Shown piece by piece: positions 24,601 through 35,488 of a DNA stretch of 64,000 bases. The notes under the pieces are model-generated. The model saw only the letters and a program-made list of their open reading frames with translations. It searched no databases and was not told where the DNA came from. This stretch comes from Sycon ciliatum. Taxonomy: Eukaryota; Porifera; Calcarea; Leucosolenida; Sycettidae. The translations under genes and the position numbers were made by a program. Positions within the stretch are counted from its first letter, which is position 1. Each line of letters begins with the position of its first letter. Where the stretch lies: the NCBI RefSeq assembly GCF_964019385.1, contig NC_088643.1, positions 18,597,775 to 18,661,774 of the forward strand, in the 5' to 3' direction.

Positions 24601-27600
24601 CGAATAATCGTGGTCCGAGGAAGCTGAGACGCTCCCTTCCTACTTTATTCCCAATCGAACTCGCGCACTTCCAACAAAACTGGGTGACTGCGCCCTACTA
24701 GATGGGGATTTGTATGCAAAATGTCACTAAAAGCGCCATTTCGTTCTTATAAAAGCACGGATGACCGCGATTGGCCCATATGTTGTAGTCTTTTGGACGC
24801 TGAGTCGACTGGTTTTGGTCCGAAAAGGCTGCGATGCAGCGTTCCTCCTTTATTCCCAATCGAACATGGTTGAACAAGCGGTCACGTGCTCCTGCATACA
24901 CCAGTCACCTGGTCACCGTGCCTGCAGGGTACAACTTACTAGCCTGTTTGACCTTTTTTGGGTGCACTCCTGTCACTCGAGTTGAACTCGAGTTGAACCT
25001 TGGTGTGAAAGTTGTCGCCTACTGGCGTGGTGACCAGGTGATTTGGGCACCCAGGAGCACGTGACCGCTTGTTCAACCATGTTCGATTGGGAATAAAGGA
25101 GGAACGCTGCATCGCAGTCTTTTCGGACCAAAACCAGTCGACCCAGCGTCCAAAAGACTACAACATATGGGCCAATCGCGGTCATCCGTGCTTTTATAAG
25201 AACGAAATGGCGCTTTTAGTGACATTTTGCATACAAATCCCCATCTAGTAGGGCGCAGTCACCCAGTTTCGGTGGAAGTGCGCGAGTTCGATTGGGATTC
25301 AAGTAGGAAGGGAGCGTCTCAGCTTTCTCGGACCAAGACCATTCGACTCAGCACCCCGAAGACTACAACTGGTGAAATTTTGATTTTTGCCTTAACTTCC
25401 CCTTTAATACATCCGAGGTTAACTAAAATATGATTGATATAGCACACTGCAAATGTACTTGTTACAATATCCAATGGCAGGTTACAGTAGGGATTCCAGT
25501 CAAAATTTCAAATTCATAATTCAAGCTAGCTTGTTCTTGGACAATGTCACCGAGGTAATGAGAAATCCAATGGTACCAATTTTATCAAAATCGGTCCAGG
25601 CATTCGAAAGTTATAGCCATTTTTCTACAGCGAAATGGGTGTATTTTTCTCTGGCGATCAAATGGGAAATCAGCTCAAAACATGGTCAAACTACTGCATA
25701 GCCACCACCTAGCTACATACATTTTCACACGAATCAGATGAAATTTTGTTTACAGCCGGCCTCTTATCCTTGCCTTGAGCGGATGGCATATGCACGCTTC
25801 GATTCGGCAACCTACCCCTCTTCTTCACACGGCTTTGGCCGACAAGGACGTCAAGTCACCAGCACGGCTTTGGCCATTGCGGACAAGGATGGCAAGTCAC
25901 AAACACGCCAATGTTGCCGATGCCGTCATCTGCAGAGCTTGCAAGTTGTGAACCAAATCCAGAAGACGCTGTCGATGGGAGCTGGGATCAGGCTGATCAT
26001 GGTGAGAGATACTGCATCAGCTCCAACACCAACCAGTTCGATCGGTAATGACGGCAGCTCACTGTTCTCCGCCAGCGCACGAGTCGTAAATCCAAGCCGC
26101 CGCCTGTTCTCCTTGTTCCTCGCAAACAGGAGATAGTACAGAATCGTGTACTACGTCGTGCTCACTAGGCACAGCGCAATCCTGGTCTTCGTGCTGCTTG
26201 ATACTCGCGATCAGCTGACTGCGCTGGGGGTAACACCTAGTTTCTAGTGTAGATCTACTCTTCTTCCTCGCTCTTGAAAAAATCGCCATGTCGGAGGTGC
26301 TTTTAGTCCTACTCGGCGCACTCAAATTTTGTTGCGCTGCTCTACCTTGCTTGAGAAAAACACCGGCACGGGTGATTCCGAAAGGTATTTGGGTGCTGAA
26401 GCTGAAAATCGGTTTAAGAATCCCCCAAGATGCCATTTTAGACTTGAAAATCGCCTTCAATTTCTTCTTTGACTGATTGCAATGGCCTAATTTCGCCGCA
26501 CGGCGATCAAGAACCCCACATTGGACAGCTGAAAACCTCAGGAAGCCACTGGTGACTTCAAAAATCCTCCAGAACTTACGATATCCCAGCGCACTGGCCT
26601 AGAATGAGCCGTCATCGCGCGACCAAACTTTTGTGTGTAGCGCGTGGAGAAAGTCCTCGAACCCAGTCGGCCAGATCCTGGAACCCCTAGTTACAGCCAG
26701 GGCAGGTCTACTTTTTACTGAAGTTTCACTGTACTAACCCCATAATCATGATTGTTATGTATCCGTGCAATCCGTGCAGTCAAACTCCATGATTATAGTT
26801 ATACTCATAGACAAAATACATACTCCGGGATGTGGAGACTCGATAACGAGCTGAAGAACTCACTTGGTGACCTGGATTGAAAACTGCTTGGTGTAGTAGC
26901 GAGATGGGAAGTTCCAGCGCGACGACCTTGCGTGATAGTCCAGCAGAGCTTGAACCTCACCTCTGTGGTCGTGATTGCCGAGGATAACGTACCATGGGAC
27001 TTGTAGAGACGGGTGAGAGAACTGCTCCTATGATACAGGGTGAAGAGGGGGCATAAAAACGGCACAGTCAAGGAAAACTGGCCGTGAGGAGAACCGCAGG
27101 CAAGCAGGCTTCCATTCAGCTAGAATGCGTGCAGCAACCCAGTAGCTAGTCAGAGGGTGGTGCAGAATGCCAACTCCCAGGCCGTGCTTACCGGCGGTTA
27201 GATGCTATGCAGGGTTCTAGCCAAAGGGGGGTAGGGGGGGGGGGCAGCGCCCCCTACTCCGTTTGCGCGCCCCCCTGTGAAAAAGTGCCGCCCCCTTCTC
27301 ATTTTTCCGATTTTTGTGTTTTTTCACGCCATTCAACGAAAATACAGCCGATAGTCACTACTAGAGGGTTCATAAAGGCACATTTGTGAGGGATGAAGTC
27401 GGGACTTCACCCTGTACGTTACATTTTGCATGGCAAGACAATTTTGGACAATGGAAAAAATTGGTCATGGGGTAACCTTTTCCCATGCCCGCCCCCCTAC
27501 TATTTTGACCTGGCTAGAACCCTGCTATGATGGTGCAGGGTTCTAGCAACTCGGTGTAAGAAATCTGAAGAGGGTGGGTTAAGAGTCTTCAACTGAAGAC

Positions 27601-28353
27601 GGAATGCACTTTTCAAACTGAACTTGGTATGTCGGGGGGGGGGGGGGTGCACCTGTACCACTCCCCTTTCCTTTTCATCCCCTCCCATTTAGCGTGAGGC
27701 TGAATTACAACCATGTGCAATGTACATAATTGTACATATGCCGGAAAAGACCAGAAATGTGCACTCACCTCGAACGTCCCCTGGAACCGCTTGTCGTCCA
27801 CCGAGGTCACGCCGTATGGGTAGAAGAGATCTCCCGGTGAAAGCACTTTGTCGACGCCAAGTTGCTTGGCTGTTCGCCCCGCCGCGCTGCCAACCGACGC
27901 CGAGATGGAGGTTTTGTACGGTGGTGTGCCCTGGCCACCCCAGTCACCGATGATGAGCGTGTTGCCGGTGATGTCATTCTTACTGCCACAGCCAGGCTGG
28001 CTGGGTAGGGGAAGTCCTGTTATTTTCAGCTCCACTGCAAATACACCTGCAAACGACCAGCAGCGAACCAGCCAGTCGAAACCTGGAAAGATAAAGCCGC
28101 TCCATGTAGATTGCGAACTCACTCTCCTGTGCAGGCGATGGGTGTGTTGAAACAAGGGACTTACGCTTGACAGAAACGCGCAGACCAGTGCAAGGACTAC
28201 AACGAGCACCAGGAGCTGTGATCTTGGCCTGCACTGGCTGCAGTAGTGTCTGATGCGAGCTTCGACCACAGACCTCACCTCCAGGAAATCAAACGGGGCC
28301 GGGCTAGAGCTCGGCTTCCGCCATGGTTGGACAGAGCGGTCACGCTTGAACAT
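18622..28353 (-). CDS. Purple (tartrate-resistant, ACP5-type) acid phosphatase A, 7 exons
   Basis: Exons in transcript order: 27769-28353, 26864-27021, 22870-23030, 22388-22469, 20345-20456, 19333-19456, 18622-18734. Total 1335 nt (444 aa), with phases closing at every junction. Metallophosphoesterase motifs appear in order: IGDWGG, LSPGDLFY, ILGNHDH, VVGHHP, FSGHDHNLQ. These supply the Asp, Asn and His ligands of the di-iron centre and the Tyr of the purple chromophore. The usual GDNFY is GDLFY here. Exon 2 starts FSHPSLQVPWY, like human ACP5 (FSD.SL..VPW). The N-terminus is a basic tail followed by a hydrophobic segment at about residues 46-62, so a type II membrane or signal-anchor form is likely, with the enzyme facing the lumen or outside. 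A GTAAGT after the hydrophobic segment could be a donor, but the phases do not fit, so I keep one first exon. Intron 2 holds three large repeats. Confidence 0.92.
19620..19780. mobile_element. Probable MITE, CAGTAAAGTCTGTC family
   Basis: Left CAGTAAAGTCTGTCATTGCC after TA; right region GGTCGCCTTATCAGACC. The layout is like 63666-63824 (GGTGGTC..GGTCGCCTTGACAGG). The right boundary is unclear. Confidence 0.5.
20780..22084. mobile_element. Long-TIR fold-back element K, copy A (TTAA target)
   Basis: Begins AGGGGAAGTTAAGGCAAAAA and ends with its complement, with TTAA on both sides. The arms correspond to the 352-bp arms of copy B. The loop holds a nested element at 21167-21614. TTAA targets fit Kolobok or piggyBac; the AGGG ends make Kolobok the better guess. 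In phosphatase A intron 4. Confidence 0.85.
21167..21614. mobile_element. Nested hAT-like MITE inside fold-back copy A
   Basis: The uninterrupted loop in copy B reads CCTGCAGGGTACAACTTAC. Here it is split, with CTGCAGGG at the left and TTGCAGGG at the right (7 of 8), and ends CAGGCGCGTCGGAA and TTCCGACGCCC. An 8-bp duplication and CAGG-type ends suggest hAT. Contains an A-run at about 21537-21559. Confidence 0.75.
22090..22346. mobile_element. MITE with ~68-bp TIRs, CCCCCCAGAGTGTGCAAC ends
   Basis: Both arms read CCTGATCCAGCTCTGCATAG and further to GCGTAATCGGATCTT. The left end abuts the TTAA of fold-back copy A; the right end continues CTATGTACTCTTG, as in the CAAGAG family. The left side may have lost the outer CAAGAG part. 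Confidence 0.82.
22790..22823. repeat. Perfect 34-bp palindrome
   Basis: GGGAGTCGTAAAATAC is followed by CGGTATTTTACGACTCCC, giving 17-bp arms with no spacer. A close relative is at 52331-52370. Confidence 0.95.
23103..23863. mobile_element. MITE with ~100-bp TIRs, interrupted by a nested element
   Basis: Left AAATGGTTGTTCCTAATCG and onward through AGTTTGTTTCTCC complement the right arm ending CGATTAGGAACAACCATTT; TA on both sides. The left arm is split at GGTTATAGGATAG by the 304-bp element at 23202-23505, while the right arm retains the uninterrupted sequence. In phosphatase A intron 2. Confidence 0.9.
23202..23505. mobile_element. 304-bp CAAGAG...CTCTTG MITE, 7-bp target duplication
   Basis: Starts CAAGAGTACATAAACAAGAG then TGTGCAACTC; the right end is its complement with one change. 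GTTATAG is duplicated at 23195-23201 and 23506-23512, and the empty site survives in the opposite arm of the host MITE. Internally the arms extend with GCGGAATTTTTTGTTGACGT. Confidence 0.93.
23912..24223. mobile_element. MITE family M2, copy 2, perfect TIRs
   Basis: Left CCGTATTATCTCTAATATAA plus GCACAGTC; right GACTGTGCTTATATTAGAG and on to ACGG. TA duplicated. 312 bp. Confidence 0.93.
24543..25403. mobile_element. Long-TIR fold-back element K, copy B (intact reference copy)
   Basis: Arms 24543-24894 and 25052-25403 are 352-bp inverted repeats with small differences; the loop is 157 bp. TTAA flanks at 24539-24542 and 25404-25407. Each arm contains two diverged sub-repeats beginning GTTGTAGTCTT and ending near CCCAATCGAAC. 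No protein seen. Confidence 0.9.
27210..27524. mobile_element. hAT-like MITE with CAGGGTTCTAGCCA ends
   Basis: Left CAGGGTTCTAGCCA, right TGGCTAGAACCCTG, then G- and C-rich runs inside. Flanks share CTATG. A further CAGGGTTCTAGC start lies at about 27537, so another member may abut. In phosphatase A intron 1. Confidence 0.75.
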
Positions 28354-29063
28354 GACATTATGTACCGGCAGGTCTACTCCTACAACAAAGCAGCATTTGA
28401 CTGATGATTTTGCCAAACTGTCCAGGCAATTGAGTTCACCAAACACCGTACTTATTTTCTCAAAACTTTCAAAACAGCCATCATTCGTACAGTTCACACT
28501 ACATACAGTGTACTTTGTCAAGCAAAGCGCAGAAACGGATCATCAAGTACAGCTACTTAGTCTTTGAGTATCATCCTCCTTCTCTGAGGTTTCTCCTCCC
28601 ATTCGTCTGCGAGGTCGAAGGAAGCAAGAACTTCCCCTGCTGGCCGGTTTTGTGGACAAACGTCGAATCCTGACAATTATGTACGTGATGTAGCTCCATG
28701 TGTTTCATAGCATAGTAGATCTACATTCTACAGTACATGTGCAGCAAAGAGGTCATGACCCCTCGACCTCCAAACTCCTAGAAATGACGAAAATTTATTG
28801 TCAGGATTGCCGATTGGCAGCGTGATCAGGGAGGCCCGGAGCTGCATGCTTTCGCCAAGACTCAAGAGGCAAGAAGACGAGAACAGGAGAAGCCTCAAGT
28901 CCAGACTACAGCCTTGAAGAGGCCCGAATCGCAGAATACAGACTACTGAGTACTGTACTACCATGAGGCATGACTACTGCACTGAGTACATGTATGTAGG
29001 ACGACGATGACGACGTTTTTGACTCGTTCATTTTTGAATTATTTTGATCATGATTCATTGTTG

Positions 29064-29113
29064 CAAGAGTACATTTAATTAACCCCCCGGGTTATCATGG
29101 TTATGTACTCTTG
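29064..29113. mobile_element. 50-bp CAAGAG...CTCTTG micro-element, 7-bp target duplication
   Basis: CAAGAGTACATTTAATTAAC at the left, GGTTATGTACTCTTG at the right. ATTGTTG is repeated exactly at 29057-29063 and 29114-29120. Confidence 0.88.
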
Positions 29114-29688
29114 ATTGTTGATTGTCGATATCCATGATCGATGTGTACGTGTCGCGTCGTCAGGTTGACTCGGCCGCCGGCGGTGCCGCACCGCTGCATG
29201 CAGGTGGACGATTCTTTGAGAAGATTTCATGAGTTGAATGGTAGTGAAAGAGAAGCCAAAGGAGAACTAACATAGACAGGTCTATATCTACAACTGGGGG
29301 TAGAGTCAGAATTTGCTGTCCTGCAGATCAGCATGGCAGAATCCAGAAAGTAGAGTTACTTCAGATGTAAACACAACTCAAAGATGTTGAATGGAGCGTG
29401 AATGGCAGGTCATTTTCATGCAGCGGTGCAGACACGAGTAAGATTTCGTCTCGTGAATATCACGACGCCCACGTTATAGTCCTACGGTTTCTCTTGCAGG
29501 TTAGTACATACAGGCAACTTGTGACTTACGATAGGTGAATTGGGGATCATCTAGCAGCTTGACGACATACATGATCCTGGTTTTACAACCATTAGTGCAT
29601 TCCTCACCCCTACATTTGACCCCCAAAACACTTTTTCTAGGAATTATAAAATAATTTTAAGCCGACCAGCGCCAGATTTCTCACTTAA

Positions 29689-30882
29689 CCTCTTTAGCAC
29701 GACGCTACCTGAGCGCGCCCCACGCGACAACACCTGTAAAAGTCGCATTTTCCCATGAAAGTACTAGCTGCTCAAGGATCGATAACTTTACCTTCCCTTG
29801 GACGAATTCCACGATCTTGAGCTTCCTGGAAAGGTCTTGAGACGAGTGACAAACTGGTGTCAAACCTAGCTCGGAGCGAAACCAAAACCCCGTGCTACAG
29901 TCTGGCAAACTTCATCCACGCGCTCGACAGACTTGAGCACGGCCAAGACTAACCAAGCTCAAATATTCAGCTGCCATTTCGGTCTCCTTGCTCGTATCGA
30001 GCTCAAATTTTTTGTGAGGACTCACGGGATCCACTACCATCATTTGAATCTTGTTTCCATGGCAGCAGGTAGCGCACAAGTGATCCATGATGGAAAATAC
30101 GCGTTCTGCAGACTGCGCAAATAAATCGAGTTGAAATTTGCCGTGTCGAGTCGCATATCTCAACAACCGGTGGTCGCATCGCTTCGGCGATTGTTTCTAT
30201 CGCCAGCTGAGAGTTTTCTCTTGCAGATACATGTTTCGATTGTGAGAATCGACCAAGTATTGAGTGAGTTACGATAGTTTGAACAAGTCACTATGGACTC
30301 AACACGGACCCCACGACTATGAGATGCGCGTTCTGCAGACTGCGCAAATAAATCGAGTTGAAATTTGCCGTGTCGAGTCGCATATCTCAACAACCGGTGG
30401 TCGCATCGCTTCGGCGATTGTTTCTATCGCCAGCTGAGAGTTTTCTCTTGCAGATACATGTTTCGATTGTGAGAATCGACCAAGTATTGAGTGAGTTACG
30501 ATAGTTTGAACAAGTCACTATGGACTCAACACGGACCCCACGACTATGAGATGCGCGTTCTGCAGACTGCGCAAATAAATCGAGTTGAAATTTGCCGTGT
30601 CGAGTCGCATATCTCAACAACCGGTGGTCGCATCGCTTCGGCGATTGTTTCTATCGCCAGCTGAGAGTTTTCTCTTGCAGATACATGTTTCGATTGTGAG
30701 AATCGACCAAGTATTGAGTGAGTTACGATAGTTTGAACAAGTCACTATGGACTCAACACGGACCCCACGACTATGAGATGCAGGTTCACTGTACAGTGTA
30801 CAGCGCGCGTCGTACTAGTACGACGGCCGTGGGGCATGCAACTCATGTGCGTCGTACTAGTACGACGCTCGCGCTAAAGGGG
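29689..30882. mobile_element. piggyBac-like MITE P, copy 1 (expanded)
   Basis: Ends CCTCTTTAGCACGA and TCGCGCTAAAGGGG are complementary with one mismatch in each half; TTAA on both sides. A CCY start with TTAA target fits piggyBac. It contains three exact-length 227-bp units where copy 2 has one. Confidence 0.86.
30101..30781. repeat. Three tandem 227-bp units inside MITE P copy 1
   Basis: GCGTTCTGCAGACTGCGCAA starts at 30101, 30328 and 30555. The identical 77-codon frames at 30160-30393 and 30387-30620 show the units are the same sequence. The tandem repeat is therefore recent. Confidence 0.95.
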
Positions 30883-30885
30883 TTA

Positions 30886-31310
30886 AGCGGGATTCACAGA
30901 AGCTTTTTTTGCGATGCGACACGCGATGCGACGCGATCTGCGATGGATGCGTGCGATGCGAACGCGCGAAATACCATTCACAGAAGAAGTCAGCGATGTG
31001 ACAAAGTTTTGCTGATTTGGGTACGTCACCATGATATTCGCGCGGTTTGACACAACTTATAAAAATTTATAGGCAACTCTTGCACCTTTGTACAACTTTG
31101 CTGTAGAAAAGGTCAAAATCGTACACCAAATCGCTTGTCGCATCGCATCGCATCGCAAAAGTTGAGCCAAGCTCAACTTCTGCGATGGCCTGCGATGGCC
31201 CAGTTGCGGCAGTTGCGTGGGGTGCGACATGGCTGCGATTTGGGGTTTTCCCGGTTTCGCGTCTGTCGCATCGCGTGTCGCATCGCAAAAAAGCTTCTGT
31301 GAATCCCGCT
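30886..31310. mobile_element. MITE with GCGATGCGAC-rich TIRs, TTA target
   Basis: AGCGGGATTCACAGAAGCTT at the left, exact complement at the right; the arms go on with GCGATGCGACACGCGATGCG. TTA at 30883-30885 and 31311-31313. Shares both boundary trinucleotides with its neighbours. Confidence 0.87.
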
Positions 31311-31313
31311 TTA

Positions 31314-31926
31314 GGGAGCATCTCATAAGTTCGCACTTTTTTTGTAAACGTAACGCATTTCGAATAGACTTTACCCCCCTACCTCCCCCCACTATTTGAA
31401 AGTCTTATCGCACATTTTCCGTGTACATGTAGATCTACTATTGTACATGTACATGTACATGAATGTTTTGCTAGTGTGGAAGTGAATGGCATACAGTAGT
31501 ACCGCATCTACTGAGTACAAGTACAACCAATGACATGTACACGCACATAAACAGAGTTTCTCCACAAAGACTGTACAATGTACTGTGAAAGCTGGCCAGG
31601 TACACGGTTTGATAATGCTGGTGTGAAATTTGACACCTCTGATGGTTAGCCTGCGTGATTGATTGCATGCAGTGCAGGGTTAGCTCAGCTGATCTGCGAA
31701 CGTACTACACTGTACTAGGTAGATCTACACCTGAACACCATGATATGAACACGCCCTAGGCCCTGCTGAAGCGGTCTAGCACATGCACCATGTGCACAGC
31801 ACAGTATTGTACACATCCAGAAAATGTGCGAACTGTCATTTTTCTATTCGAAATGGGCGCTACCCCCTACCCCCGTTTCGAAATGCATTACGTTTAGAAA
31901 AAAATGCGAACTTATGAGATGCTCCC
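31314..31926. mobile_element. PIF/Harbinger-type MITE, TTA target
   Basis: GGGAGCATCTCATAAGTTCG at the left, complement at the right; the arms extend through a T-run to CGTAACGCATTTCGAA. TTA at 31311-31313 and 31927-31929. Confidence 0.87.
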
Positions 31927-31971
31927 TTAGGATGGGTTCATTTTTGTCTACTTGGTAGAGTAGAGTAGAAC

Positions 31972-32306
31972 CAAGAGTGTGCAACACCCTATCTTGATCT
32001 GCAATGGATTCACCAACAGCGGAATTTTTGATTGCGTCATTCTTTGGAAGAAGTATGCCCAGGTGTATATGCTTTCCCGTGCTTGTTTTGTAGATACGGC
32101 ACAGAGTTCATCAGGTTCAGGACATATCGATCTATCGTCCGTTGTTCTGCCTTGACTACCGTAGCTGCGATCTGCAATTGTTGTGTACTTTGATCGCTGG
32201 CTGCGGCTACGCATGGTGGCATTAGTGAGCCAAACAACCGCGAAAGACTGATGTCATTTAAAAATGCCGCCGTGGGCTAGGGAATCGTCGAGTTGCACAC
32301 TCCTGG
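31972..32306. mobile_element. MITE with AAGAGTGTGCAAC ends
   Basis: Left CCAAGAGTGTGCAACACC, right GAGTTGCACACTCCTGG. Internal GGAATTTTTGATTGCGTCA and GCCGCCGTGGGC echo the 23202-23505 element. The right end abuts the next MITE. Confidence 0.75.
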
Positions 32307-32309
32307 TTA

Positions 32310-32916
32310 CTGTAGTGTCGCGTATAAAAGCATGACCTGTATAGAAGCATGATCTGTATAGAAGCATGACCTGTATAGAAGCATGATCTGTATAGAAGCA
32401 TGACCTGTATAGAAGCATGATCTGTATAGAAGCATGACCTGTATAGAAGCATGACCTGTATAGAAGCATGATCTGTATAAAAGCATGACCTGTATAGAAG
32501 CATGATCTGTATAAAAGCATGATCTGTATGGAAGCATGATCTGTATAGAAGCATGACCTGTATAGAAGCATGATCTGTAAAGAAGCATGATCTGTATAGA
32601 AGCATGACCTGTATAGAAGCATGATCTGTATAGAAGCATGACCTGTATAGAAGCATGACCTGTATAGAAGCATGACCTGTATAGAAGCATGACTCGAATA
32701 GAAGCCGATTTTCCAAAGCGTGCCGTAACACAGAAGCATGGTTTGAATAGAAGCACATGTACTTGCACACTACATGTGTGACAATGTACACTGTACAGTG
32801 TAGACTGAAAATGTTGACATGTAGAAGCATGTTTTGAATAGAAGCATATCTTGAAGCACGGGTTGAATGACGGCTTGTACGGCCGTAAGCACCTGCTTTT
32901 ATACGCGACATTACGG
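32310..32916. mobile_element. MITE family M3 with internal minisatellite
   Basis: Left CTGTAGTGTCGCGTATAAAA then GCA; right TGCTTTTATACGCGACATTA then CGG, so TIRs of about 23 bp with two mismatches. TA at 32308-32309 and 32917-32918. The interior is filled by an 18-bp tandem repeat. Confidence 0.9.
32329..32692. repeat. 18-bp minisatellite, about 20 copies
   Basis: Unit AGCATGAYCTGTATAGAA, alternating C and T at the Y and with rare AAA and GGA variants. The unit resembles the TIR-internal GTATAAAAGCA and appears to derive from it. Its period, a multiple of 3, creates long spurious ORFs. Confidence 0.96.
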
Positions 32917-33098
32917 TAAGAACGGATAAAGGAAAGATGGTAGATGGTAGTTCACGAATGCTCGTCCATCCACCAGTTCGGTAGAACATCGATGTATAGT
33001 CCGTTTACCAGTTTGCAGTAGTTACAGTACGACGTACGATGTAATGGAGACCAGCACTCAGGGTCACACTTTTTTTTCCTTTTTTGTTTTGCTGCTTA

Positions 33099-33348
33099 CT
33101 GTAAGTCGACAAATTTTCGGCCCATTCAAATTTCAACCTCCCAGGGCTAAAACACATTTCGGCTGCAAAAAATGTTCGGCCTGTACTGCATGCACTACTA
33201 GTCTTACTGCTGTTGCCTGTATAGACTGTCACATTGAACCTTGCAAAACAAAATTTCGGCTGCAGCAAATTTTCGGCCAAATATGATCAGGGCGAAAATA
33301 GTCGAAAATAAAATATGCGCCGAAAATTTTGTTGACTTACGTTAACAG
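33099..33348. mobile_element. MITE with TTTTCGGC-rich TIRs
   Basis: Left CTGTAAGTCGACAAATTTTC, right GAAAATTTTGTTGACTTACG and ACAG; TA flanks. Interior repeats of TTTCGGC. Confidence 0.72.
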
Positions 33349-33640
33349 TATCATGAAAATGGTGGAAACTGGAAAAAAAAAAAAAAAAAAATTCACGGTT
33401 CGCGTGAGACTCGGCCAAAGGCCCAGTTTTCCGCATCCGCAGGAACGCCACCACCCTCTTGGATCAAGAAACTGGAAAGCATACGCGAATTTCCCATCTT
33501 CACCGTATCCGTAAAACGGTGATTTGCTGGGTTATCTATGACTCATGATGACCTATAACACCACAACTTCGCCATGGGATTTGTTTTATGCAGCATAGAT
33601 GCGGAGTTGCACACTCTCGTTTATGTACTGTTTTTACCAC

Positions 33641-33887
33641 TGTTACGGAATCTCAGCTATTCCGTTCCCCGGGACGCAGGACATAAAGGACAAGACTAGT
33701 TTTGTTTTACATTTATATATTTTGACATTACGGAAATGAAGACTACACTGAAAGGGACGAACAAGAAGACTGACAAAAGGACTCTCGACTACAAAATTGC
33801 GCATGCTCATATCACACATGCACGCGACTAGACGAGACAGTTTGGGGAATACCATCACACAGGAAAACAACACATCATTTTACAACA
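33641..33887 (-). mobile_element. 3' LTR of a retrotransposon
   Basis: On the minus strand it starts TGTTGTAAAATGATG and ends GATTCCGTAACA (TG...CA), 247 bp. It is immediately preceded by the purine tract AAGGGGGCAGG (33888-33898), the plus-strand primer. Confidence 0.75.
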
Positions 33888-34018
33888 CCTGCCCCCTTGA
33901 TGACATTCCACAAAATTAAAAAAAACCGACACCACGTTCCACATGCACAACAGCAAAAGGAACCACAGCCAAAGAGAAAAATCAAAAAATAACCAGCTTA
34001 CATCGTAGCACAACAAGC

Positions 34019-34078
34019 TTTGAGTGGCTTGGGTTTTTTGGCTTGCTGTAGCAAGCCAAAAAACCCAAGCCACTCAAA
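34019..34078. repeat. Hairpin: 29-bp arms, 2-nt loop
   Basis: TTTGAGTGGCTTGGGTTTTT runs on to GGCTTGCT, then GT, then the exact complement. It lies inside the LTR element's leader region. Confidence 0.93.
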
Positions 34079-34772
34079 CGGGCAAGCAAGGCAACAGAAA
34101 TCAACCAGGAGCCAACGTTCATCAAACCAGGCCGCGACACAGGGCCAAACCAAAAACATAAAACCGAAAAATGCAACTGGAAACAAGTAAAGATTAAATT
34201 TTGTGCATGCAACAAGCTTTCACGTTCCTCGGAGCAAGACCCCACTGCCACGGACGACCAACCATGCCGTCTCCACGATTCCTGCAGCCTCATATCCATC
34301 CAGGATCCTTCGCACCTCAGCAACAGCAAAACAAAAACTGACAACAGACCAGCACAAAATAAATCTACTAAACAAAACTATACGGAATAACAGAACGACG
34401 AGAAGAGCAACAGAACGACAACAACCAAACTCAACAACACAGCAACAAGCAACGAACTGAACAGCGAGAGAAACACGATCAGACAACGCAGCGAGCAAGA
34501 CAACAAGACGAACAACAAAGGACGACACACAGTCGGTGATACCAGACTCGTCCACTGGCCTCTGGCGAGCCACGGCCACACGCTCCATGCGATACTGCCG
34601 TCCCGGGCTCCAGTCCACAGGTTCAGCCCACCACCTCCTCTGCCTCCTTTCCATCGACTTGCGCTCCCACCTCTCCTGATCACCTCCATCCCCAGGCTTA
34701 CCCTCTAGTTGTACTATTTGTTGTTGACGACGACGACGAACAGACTCATGACAAACTAACTCATCCTCTGCG

Positions 34773-34790
34773 TCCCGGGTTTCGGCACCT
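34773..34790 (-). promoter_or_regulatory. tRNA-Phe primer-binding site of the LTR element
   Basis: The minus strand reads AGGTGCCGAAACCCGGGA, matching 17 of 18 bases complementary to the 3' end of animal tRNA-Phe (..TCCCGGGTTTCGGCACCA). It starts 3 nt after an LTR-like end (GATTCCGTGACA at 34794-34805). Confidence 0.78.
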
Positions 34791-34966
34791 CGTTGTCACG
34801 GAATCACAGCCATTAACACACGGGGTAGTGCCCAATGATACGGCCGCACCACTGGAATACGTTGCGACACGGGACTCACCGGCAGCTTCATGTCAACGCC
34901 GTCTCGTTGCTGCCACCGTAGATTGCCCGACGACCCGCTTAGCTGCAGTCCAAGCACTCGGGCCTT

Positions 34967-35488
34967 CTACAGCTCTTGCGCAGGTTTGGTTGGCAGACCG
35001 AACCGAGCCAGCGTGTCCTTCACAGACGCCATGATGGACCGCGGCATGAACAAGTCGTCCACGAAGTTATCGACGTTGGGGAAGTCACGCGTCACGAACT
35101 TCACGATGGTGTCCATCACCTTCGGGGCTATGCTGAGCCCGAAACCCAATCTCCCGCGCGTGTACATCTTGCCGTCATACACGACCACTTGATACTTTTG
35201 CAAACTGGGGTGCATGCGCACCTGCAGATACGCTTTGCAGATGTCGAGAACAACGTTCTCTGTTCCTCGCTGGCACCACTCACGGAGCTTTTGATCAGTA
35301 GCTGGCGCGTCAGCTCCATGACTGGATTTGATCATCTGGTTCAGGCACCTGTAGTCAAGGCATGGCCGAACAGGCGTCGTTGGCTTGTGCTCTTGACTCA
35401 CAGCGAGAAGCGGCAGTACAGCCCCAGGTGAACCGGGCATTTCCTCGTTATACGGGACAAGCCAGCCGTTGCCCATCCACATGCGCAC
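34967..35488 (-). pseudogene. LTR-retrotransposon reverse transcriptase fragment
   Basis: Reads RPCLDYRCLNQMIKS, then VVLDICKAYLQVRMHP with the first catalytic Asp, GFGLSIAPKVMD, and NFVDDLFM with the catalytic pair. This order is that of Gypsy/BEL-type pol. Both ends are broken. The primer site lies downstream of it on its own strand, so it is not collinear with a normal element. Confidence 0.85.

Noticed and set aside
25738-26136. 132-codon ORF
   Set aside because: No recognisable domain, no repeat support, inside phosphatase A intron 2; treated as chance.
27613-28521. 302-codon ORF taken as a whole
   Set aside because: It starts at a non-ATG codon and runs past the donor at 27768. Only 27769-28353 is kept, as phosphatase A exon 1.
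30160-30620. Two identical 77-codon ORFs
   Set aside because: A frame repeated because of the 227-bp tandem units in a non-coding MITE.
32329-32692. Possible CRISPR array
   Set aside because: The repeats are directly adjacent with no unique spacers, and this is animal DNA.
32258-32989. 243-, 161- and 153-codon repetitive ORFs
   Set aside because: All three frames of an 18-bp minisatellite; the period being a multiple of 3 keeps every frame open.
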